Shown here: piece after piece, positions 56,981 to 64,000 of the stretch
Layout: every line of letters starts with the position of its first letter
Position numbering within the stretch: position 1 is the first letter of the stretch
Origin: Hygrophila difformis
Taxonomy: Eukaryota > Streptophyta > Magnoliopsida > Lamiales > Acanthaceae
Direction of reading: 5' to 3'
Length of the DNA stretch: 64,000 bases
NCBI GenBank assembly: GCA_030278955.1
Contig: JAOANR010000005.1
Coordinates: 29,689,849 to 29,753,848, forward strand
Made by a program: the position numbers and the translations under genes
The notes under the pieces: model-generated
Told to the model about the DNA's origin: nothing
Seen by the model: the letters and a program-made list of their open reading frames with translations, nothing else
Database searches by the model: none

Positions 56981-59049
56981 ATGGGAACGCATGAGTTGGC
57001 TCCCGACAAGATAGGTGGATATTGCCCCAGCAGCCTGATTTTGAACCTCCGGTGGATCGTAAGGTCTGTGGTGTAGTAGTCGCCCGATCGATGCTCGGCT
57101 GTCGTTTCATACATGAATGGATTGATCAATGTAAACCCACTTCCATATCTAGGTTTAATAAAATACAAAACATTAAATAGCTTACTGGTCGTCATGGCAT
57201 CGATAGACCTCCCAGTAGAGGGATCCAGTAGCTCCGTCCATTGATGTTTCACATCGACACCTGCTATATGTAAAACAAATAATTGTTATTTTAATTAAAA
57301 TTGCAAAGGCCGAGTATTCATAAAAGTTAATAACACCTACGTTTGGTCAGAGGCTCCAAAAAATCGGCAAAGTTAAAATCTTGGAGTTCGCCCAGTTGGT
57401 GCTCATCGGCTGTTATGAGTATTGCGAATCCAGTTGTTTAAATTAAATTATATTGTATTCGAGTTTAAAAAAAACTAGTACATTGAAATAATTTCTTGTA
57501 TAATATTTCAGCACATACGAGTTGTATTAATGTCGAATAATACAGGCGTAGCCTTGAGATCTATGTGCTCAATGAACTTGTGATCAGTACCTGTTTAATG
57601 ATGCACAAATCCTTATTTCCTAAATAGTTTCTAAAACGGTGGCAATAAAATATATTAATAACACATACCGCAGGCAGTGTCATCGTAAGGCCTGATCGTA
57701 TGGGCAATTGTATCATCACTTAAACGGTTCTCTACATCTGTTACATACAAGACCATACCACAATTATAAGATTAACTGCATTATAAATAGGAAAATAAAA
57801 TTATTAAAAAGATAACACAGTATGCCAAAAAATAATGAGTTTTCCTTACAATTACCCTTCGCAGTATAATCATAAGGGTGTGTCATCCGGGTCCGGCCAT
57901 TTGTATCATCACATTCATTGTACTCGGGAGCTGTTACATACAACACCAGTTCATATTACAAGGTTAATTGTTAGCTGTAAATGAGAATTTAAAAATTAGA
58001 AGAGAACGCGAGTCAGAAAACCCAATTAAACCAACATACTAAATCCTTCCTTCCCAAGTGGTATTAGAAACAATCTCCAGTAAGATATAAATATTTATAA
58101 TACCAGTGCCCGTCTTATCGTAGGACCGTGTCGTCCGGGCATTTGTATCATCACATGCATGGTGCTCTGGAGCTGTTACATACAACACCAGATCATAATT
58201 ACAAGGTTAACTGTATTTGACAGAATAAAAATCGAATAAAAGAAATAACATTTTTTTTTCAGGAAAATAGAAAATCACAATCAACATACTGAGTATTTGG
58301 AAACCCCGCCGGATTTCTTCCTTCAACAATCTATTCTCATCTCTGAGCTTCTCTGCCCTCATCCGGTTTAACTCATTCCGCATGCGATCAGTTCCACGTA
58401 CTGCACGGTCTCCCTCCGGCCTGACATCATCAGTAATGTGTTGTCTCTCCTCAGTGAGCATCAATGCAATCCGGTATAATAAAGCCTCCTGAGCAAGATC
58501 TGCACTCTGATTACGTGGACATCATCATCCCTGCGCGCATCTACCCTCTCCTTATCCACTTGTTCATCAACTCTCCCCGTCCCCGAGACATCACCCTTAA
58601 TCCCCCCACAAACCCCCCTAACTGGCACCTCCCCAACCCGAATATGCATCCCTTGCCGGACAGGCTCAGGTGCACGTGCTCGGGTGCGCACTCTCTTGCG
58701 TGCAGGCTCAAGCGCGGCCCGCCAGCAAGCTCGTTCTGATCTTGGACGTAGTACATTGGAATCCCAGCACTTTTTCCCCTCTTCCTTACCGGGTAAGAGT
58801 TGACCTGATTATACATGAAAGGAGTTGGAACGAGCTAATAGAGGGTTGCTTTAGATCGAAGATCTGCCAAAACCCTAAATAAGAGGAATAAAAATCTTTC
58901 TGAAGGTCGATCCTCATGCTTGTCTTTCGCTGCGATAGAGGCGTCCTGCTCACCACCATCATCATCATCATCATCAAAATCAGGAACATTAGTATTCTTC
59001 GAAGCTTTATGTTGCAATTTTTTTGGGGCAGCAATATGCATGTAATGAG

Positions 59050-59072
59050 CACGGGGGGGGGGGGGGGGGGGG
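59050..59072. repeat. Poly(G) tract
   Basis: A run of about 23 G on the plus strand, encoding a Pro run (PPPPPPP) on the minus strand in the MULE-2 gene. Its length may be unreliable. Confidence 0.85.
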
Positions 59073-59911
59073 GAGTCATATCCAATTGTCGTAAATATAC
59101 AACCGCCTCTTCATCCGGACTTGGGACCAGCCTCTCTAAACACTTTTTCTAAAAATAAAATAAAATAAAAAGTAAAACTTAGCCACTTAATATAAGGGAT
59201 TTATAAATAGTAAATTAGGATTAAACTTCATGTATTTTATGTTAGCTCCGAATCGAAATAGGCGGTGTAATTGTATTCGCGACCCCTCGTGCATTGAAAC
59301 CGTGTCAGCCGGGGCATGGGTTCATCTCCATCTATCTTCACAGCAACACGTCCCACCAAATCCGTACAGCCTCAACCGCTCATACCTAGTACATTTAAAA
59401 TTATAAATATATTTTAAAAATTGATCAGGTTTTAGCATTTATAGAATCACATTATTTACTTTTTTATTAAATATATACACGTACCAGCACTGCATAAAGA
59501 TTACCATAGACATGGTATTGTTTGCGTCCCTCTATATCAATGGGTATATCCTGGATGTAGTGTCGTAGTCGGTCCCAACTGTATGTGTCCTAAGGGAATG
59601 ACTCCCACCGCTCATTGTCTTCCACTAAATGCCATAGCCATTGATCAGGGATTTTATACTGTCCATCAAAGCCCAAAATGAGAAAATAGGCTGCTACCAC
59701 TTTTGCTACTTTTAGAGAGTCATCTGCACTGCCCCTGAATACTCCATTCTTAAAATTATCCCTAAGCCTATCCCCCGAAACAGATACATCGGTGGAATAT
59801 CGCATGTGTATGCTCTGCTGTGAATGTGCCCGACTACTATTTAGATCAAAATAGGTTGCCCCAAATAGGAGGCCCGTAATTAATGCATACTCCTGTCGAT
59901 CGAAATTAATA

Positions 59912-60183
59912 CTCCCTCCGTCCCATATTTAACTTCTTCGACACTGTAGATACGGAGTTTAAGAAAGTTGTATTTTATTATTTTTATGTGTACTTTTTGA
60001 GGGGTAAATTTGTCTCTTTTTATCTTGTAGTGCAATGATTAGAAAATTAAGGATTGGTTTTTCTGTAAATATATGGACATGTAGGGACATTTTAGTAAAA
60101 AGAAATTCCCTTTTTGGGGTAGGAAGATAAATATGGGACGTCCAAAAACGGAAAGTAAGAATATAAATATGGGACGGAGGGAG
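59912..60183. mobile_element. Stowaway MITE inside the MULE-2 DUF1985 exon
   Basis: Perfect-looking ends CTCCCTCCGTCCCATATTT and AATATGGGACGGAGGGAG-type (right: AAATATGGGACGGAGGGAG), with TA at 59910-59911 and 60184-60185. 272 bp. Removing it and one TA restores a continuous exon across the DUF1985 signature, so it landed in coding sequence. Confidence 0.92.
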
Positions 60184-61395
60184 TAAATTTTTTCCCTACC
60201 CTAAACGTAAACAAATCCTCGACCGCACCAGGTATAATAACTTCATTGTGAACAATGCATGAATGGCTGTGTACCCAGGGGCACCTGTGTCCCATGTCGG
60301 TCTTAAAAAATGACCGAAGCACGAATCCCTAAACCTAGCTACTAAGTCGTGCCCACCAGCAGCCTGTAGCCCCTCGCTAATAGCCTCTATAATAGCCAGC
60401 CTAATGTATCCTATAACATTACATGCTACATGCCTAGTGGTCGGCCGCTTCCAACTCCACGCAACCTATTCAAATATGTATTTACACACACAATTTCCTT
60501 AAACAATTTACAGAAAACAATTGCAAGCATTCGAATTTATATACAAATATTTTTAAAGAATTCACATTCACAACATTTACAGAAAACAATTGCAAGCATA
60601 TTTCTTCAAATTTCCAATTTAAAAGCACATTAAACCACAACAAAATGCGATCCAATCAAATTAATAGAACAGAATACGGAAAGGCAATCAGAAATTCAGA
60701 ATTTCGTTGGTACAAATTCGAAAACTCGCCAGATAAAAAAAAAAAAGGTCATAACATAATAAAATCGAACAAAGAAATTAATGAACACCAAACCAAAACC
60801 AAACAGAGAAGAAAAGGAATTCTTAAAGCCCTAACCTCGCCGGAAGCGGCGGTAGCGGCGGTGCAGATGCGCAACAAGAGCGCCGCGGTGACGACGGGTC
60901 AGCCTCGAGGACGGCGGTGCAACGACACAATAGATAGAACTGCCACCGCGGTGAACGGTGGAACGGAGGAAGCGTGCGGGAGCAACAACAGGAGCATGCG
61001 AGAGCGACGACGAGAGTCACACTCGTTGCTTGTCTCCAAACGATGCTGGTGAGCGCTACTTCTCCAACGATGCTCAAACTCGTTGCCCACAAAAAGCCCA
61101 CTCATCTCCCGCTCTTAGCCCACTAGTAGCCCACTCGTTGCCCACTCTCTCTTAGCCCACTCGTAGCCCATTGAATCACACTCGTCCTCTCTCAAACCCA
61201 CACGAAGTCAACCGGAGCCCAATCAATATTAATGGGCCCAATTCGTCATATCCCACTCGTTTCACTCGGCAATATACGATTCACACTTGAAGCATTTTGA
61301 TTGGCATGGGAATTAAAATGGTTAGATGAGGGTAAAAAAGAGTTTTAACTATATCGAGCGTACAAAAGATTTTTCAAATACCAAATGGGTTTCTG

Positions 61396-62529
61396 TAGGA
61401 GTGTTCAATTTGGACACGAACTTCTTGGCCGAATTTTTCAAATACCAAATGGGGAATGGTTCGGCAGCAGGGGCCGAATTTCTTGGCCGCGCTTTGGAAC
61501 ATTTGGATCGAGCGCAATGCAAGAGTGTTTAGAGGCAAGCAGCGGTCCATTTGGAACATTAAGAGGGACATATGTAACATGGCTTTTGACTTGGCTAAGG
61601 CCGGCCTTCAGCCTCCTAGAACGACTGCCTCCAAATGTCGGGTGCAATGGAATGAGAAAGAGGCGGATGGGGTTATTCTCCATGTCGATGGGAGCGCCAT
61701 GGGAACTCCTAAAAGGGCGGGGTTCGGGTTTGTTGTCCGGAATAGGGAAGGGGCTTGGCTAGGTGGTGGCTGTGGGTATCTGGGACATCAGTCAAGCATC
61801 TACGCTGAGCTTACAGCGATGGCCAAGGGAATCTGATTTGTGGCCGGAATGGGTATAAAAAATTTCTTCTGTTACACAGACTCCCTTCAAGTCATTGAGT
61901 TGTTGAAGTCTTCTCCTAAGTTTCACCCCTTGTCTGCGTTGATCGGCAACATACAGGGGATGTGCAAATCCTTTGAAGACTGCACTATCTATCATATCTT
62001 CAGGGAGGGGAATAGTGTTGCGGATTGTTTGGCCAAACATGGCGCCTCGTCCGAGGAATTCTATACCACGTGGGCCTTTCCCCCGGACTTTGCTCTTGGG
62101 CACCTGTCGGCGGATGCAACGGGCGAGAGCTTCCTTCGACTCTAATGTCCTAGTGGCTGCTCTTTTTGGTTTTTTCTTTTCCTTATTTGTTATCCGGCTT
62201 CGGCTCATCAAAAAAAAAAAAAAATTTGGACACGAACCCGAAAAAACGAACCCGACCGACACGAAAAATTTTAGGTTTCGGTTTAGTCATTTTAGATTTT
62301 TCTCAAATCAGGTCGACTCGAGACCCGACCTGAAATATTATTCCACCAGCTTAACCTGACACGAACACGACCCGAAACCTAAAATTATGTCAATTTTGGC
62401 CTATAACCCTAGAAAACGAACCCGAACAATACGGAAAATTTCAGGTTTGGGTTTGATCATTTCGGATTTTTTCCGAAATCAGGTCACCTGATCAACCCGA
62501 CACGAACACGACCCCAAATTAACACCCTA
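61396..62529. mobile_element. hAT-type MITE carrying a nested LINE
   Basis: The 8-bp duplication ggtttctg flanks it (61388-61395 and 62530-62537). Ends TAGGAGTGTTCAATTTGG and CCAAATTAACACCCTA are inverted repeats. Without the LINE and its duplicated target it would be about 320 bp. The interior repeats CACGAACACGACCC and CGAACCCGA words. Confidence 0.85.
61422..62222 (+). mobile_element. 5'-truncated L1 LINE (end of RT region, RNase H, poly(A))
   Basis: An 801-bp insertion with a 15-bp target duplication aatttggacacgaac (61407-61421 and 62223-62237) and an A tail. It encodes ALWNIWIERNARVFRG, then an RNase H starting LHVDGSAMGTPKRAGFGFVV, with AELTAMAKG, YTDSLQVIELL and REGNSVADCLAKHG, to a stop near 62145. 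One TGA at 61834-61836 interrupts an otherwise intact frame. The first 32 bases are not ordinary LINE sequence (see findings). Confidence 0.92.
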
Positions 62530-62727
62530 GGTTTCTGTAATGTATTTCTTCGCTTATATTTAGTTATTTACATTTGTACTCTGTCCGTGTCTCTCAGTTC
62601 TTGCACCGCAACACCCAAAGCTATATCTCTTTATTCTTCCCCGCCCGGCTTCGCTTTTTGCTTAATTTTTTCCCAGGGTTTGGTTTCCCCCCTCAATTTC
62701 GTCTGGAATCTCATCGCTCCTCGCCAA
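62238..62727 (+). promoter_or_regulatory. Upstream region of the SPT6-like gene
   Basis: The right part of the hAT MITE ends only about 190 bp before the ATG. The remaining sequence (62538-62727) is T/C-rich and GC-richer towards the ATG, as in plant 5' leaders. I see no clear TATA box at a convincing distance. Confidence 0.4.
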
Positions 62728-64000
62728 ATGGCCGGGAAGAATGTTATCTCGGACGACGAAGGTTCGCCGCACTCTTCACGCCATCATTTCCCCCTTTTCC
62801 TCTGCCAATTTTTGTTCAATTTCCAAATTCTTTTATCTCATTGTGTTTGGTTTTCTCAGATGAGATTGAAGTTGAAGACGAAGAGAGAGATGAGGAGCCC
62901 TATGGAGATCAAGTTGACGATCGAGAAGACGATGGAGATGCAGATGGTGACGGAGACGGAGACGAAGATGAAGAAGAAGAGGAGGGTAAGACGCCTCTTA
63001 GAGTCTGGCTGCCATATGTAATTTTCTGACCTTGCTTGTAGTCGGGAATCGGGAAGGTGGGAGAAATTTCCGTTGGAATGTGATTTCTTGTTTTTGGTTA
63101 GCCAAGAGTGGGGATGCTATTGAAGTTATTTACTACTACTTTTTACTTGGATAATTCTCTGGGGTTGATTGTAGCTCTATGTGTTTTGTTTTTATATTGA
63201 TTAAACACAACTATAGGAATCTTGAGTTTATTTATGTTCCTTTGCCGGTTTGCCCCCTTGAGTTTACTGCTTACTTATTTTCATTATATATTAATTTTTA
63301 TGTAAACCAGTTTCGGCTTGATATTGTTTATTTCTTAGCATGTATTCGGGGTGGAAAGGGGTATTTCGGCTTGCTTGTAGGCATATTTTAGTCTTTTAGT
63401 TCTGGTTCATGTTTTTGGAGATGGATGGAAGTTCACATAATATTTTGGAGCAGAAGGACAAGATGAATATGAGAAGGATGGATTTATAGTGGATGATGTA
63501 GAGGAGGAGGAAGAGGATGAAGAAGATAGAGTTGACAGTGATGAGGAAAGGCAAAGGAAAAAGAAAAGGAAGAAAAGGTAGTAACTTGCCAGCATTTCTT
63601 TTAATAAATCTTACATACATGAAGAAAGTATGACATATGCATTCCAAATCACTTATTTGATGAAATGTAGGGAGTCGGAAAGGAATTATGTGCTTGATGA
63701 GGATGATTATGAACTCCTGCAGGAAAGTAATATCTCTGTTCATCGCCCAAAACTTGTAAGTCTCTCTCTCTCTCTCTCTCCATTGCATTTTTCTCAACCA
63801 AAATATAGTTTTTCTTGATGTTATAAAGGAAGGCATCTTAGTGTTAATGAATGACTTTTATCCTTATCTTTCTATTTTTATATTTTTAATATCAGGAAAG
63901 CAAGAAATTTAAGAGACTAAAGAAGGCTCGAAGGGATAATGAAGAATCCTCTGGGTTTTCAGATGAAGAGGAATTTGATGGAAGTGGAAAGGGCCGGCGT
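62728..64000 (+). CDS. SPT6L: SPT6-like transcription elongation factor, 5' exons (partial)
   Basis: SPT6 is a histone chaperone that travels with RNA polymerase II. Exons: 62728-62761, 62860-62985, 63454-63577, 63671-63755, 63896 to beyond the window. All introns are GT-AG and phases agree. The protein starts MAGKNVISDDE, runs into a long acidic tract (EVEDEERDEEPYGDQVDD and a run of Asp/Glu), then YEKDGFIVDDVEEEEEDEED, SDEERQRKKKRKK, YVLDEDDYELLQESN and KKFKRLKKARRD. This order, an acidic N-terminus, then GFIVDD, a basic KKKRKKR patch, LDEDDYELL and FKRLKKA, is that of plant SPT6-like proteins. No frame damage is visible. The YqgF, helix-hairpin-helix, S1 and SH2 domains would lie downstream, outside the window. 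Confidence 0.9.

Larger units (their letters stand above)
56985..61050 (-). pseudogene. DUF1985 gene of MULE-2, truncated and broken
   Basis: Exons run right to left. A GC-rich first exon probably ends near 60835 (CGGCGAG|GTTAGGG). 60460-60186 reads RFRDSCFGHFLRPTWD and, after a frame change, VEDLFTFRVGKKF. The exon continues after a MITE at 59909 with NFDRQEYALITGLLFG, the DUF1985 signature, to LWHLVEDNERWESFP (59590). Next come YNWD-like RLRHYIQDIPID (about 59570-59470) and MPRLTRF (about 59310). 58470-58210 is charged and helical (RMRAEKLRDENRLLKEEIRR). Small exons near 58170, 57930 and 57740 repeat an APEYNECDDTNGRT-type module. 57260-56985 (LINPFMYETTAEHRSGDYYT) matches exon 8 of the MULE-1 gene. 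Exons 9-12, including the protease, are deleted. Confidence 0.75.
55865..61270. mobile_element. MULE-2: internally deleted relative of MULE-1
   Basis: Both ends are arrays of GTGGGCTACGAGTGG-type words in inverted orientation (55865-56010 and about 61080-61270). The outermost bases read GCC..CGAGTG inward from both sides. Inside are, from the left, a transposase N-terminus on the plus strand and, from the right, a DUF1985 gene on the minus strand. This is the same pair as MULE-1, mirrored. The catalytic transposase and the C48 protease are missing. The termini do not resemble those of MULE-1, so the two are related in coding content but belong to different end families. Target duplication unresolved. 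Confidence 0.75.

Noticed and set aside
1..64000. CRISPR arrays, bacterial operons, rRNA or tRNA genes
   Set aside because: The sequence is plant nuclear DNA; no such array was seen and I recognised no tRNA or rRNA gene by eye, though a covariance-model scan was not possible.

Overview
The window is nuclear DNA of a dicot plant. It is AT-rich with GC-rich islands, has GT-AG introns, and carries plant-only families: DUF1985/C48 Mutator-like elements, a Sirevirus-like Copia element, plant L1 LINEs with a C-terminal RNase H, a chromomethylase, SPT6-like, and many Stowaway, Tourist, hAT and Mutator MITEs. I cannot name the species. Host coding content is small: a decayed multi-exon chromomethylase at 10997-17396 (+) and the intact 5' exons of an SPT6-like elongation factor at 62728-64000 (+), which runs off the end. 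Nearly everything else is transposable elements, often nested.

Layout. 1-2399 is AT-rich intergenic DNA. 2418-9092 is a full-length but frameshifted L1 LINE with an 18-bp target duplication. 9.2-10.2 kb holds a Helitron-like end and a Stowaway MITE. 11-17.4 kb is the chromomethylase pseudogene. 17.7-19.6 kb holds MITEs and a TE remnant. 19746-36432 is a 16.7-kb Mutator-like element (MULE-1) with about 160-bp terminal inverted repeats. 36.7-40.9 kb holds a Tourist MITE, two Mutator-type non-autonomous elements and a minus-strand LINE tail. 40860-50654 is a young Copia element with a third ORF, inserted in that LINE tail. 50.9-55.6 kb holds a second LINE fragment and more MITEs. 55865-61270 is MULE-2, a smaller, internally deleted relative of MULE-1 in the opposite orientation. 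61396-62529 is a hAT-type MITE carrying a 5'-truncated LINE, directly upstream of the SPT6-like gene.

MULE-1 is the centrepiece. It has two convergent genes. On the + strand is a 12-exon gene (24990-31306) whose deduced exons join in frame into about 1063 codons. It encodes a DUF1985-like region, a basic and coiled linker, three repeated exon modules and a Ulp1-type C48 cysteine protease with His, Asp and Cys in place. On the - strand is a two-exon MuDR/MULE transposase (31482-34160) with DDE residues, a SWIM finger and two zinc knuckles. The element also holds a rearranged, internally duplicated ribosomal protein eL15 fragment, a cluster of repeats that keep the coding potential for GMGGIG(K/N) on the minus strand, and an intronic minisatellite of about 165-bp units rich in the plant telomere motif CCCTAAA.

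MULE-2 keeps the DUF1985 half of the same kind of gene, broken by frameshift and by a MITE, and the N-terminus of the same kind of transposase. It lost the protease and the transposase core. The pair shows how a two-gene MULE decays into a non-autonomous form.
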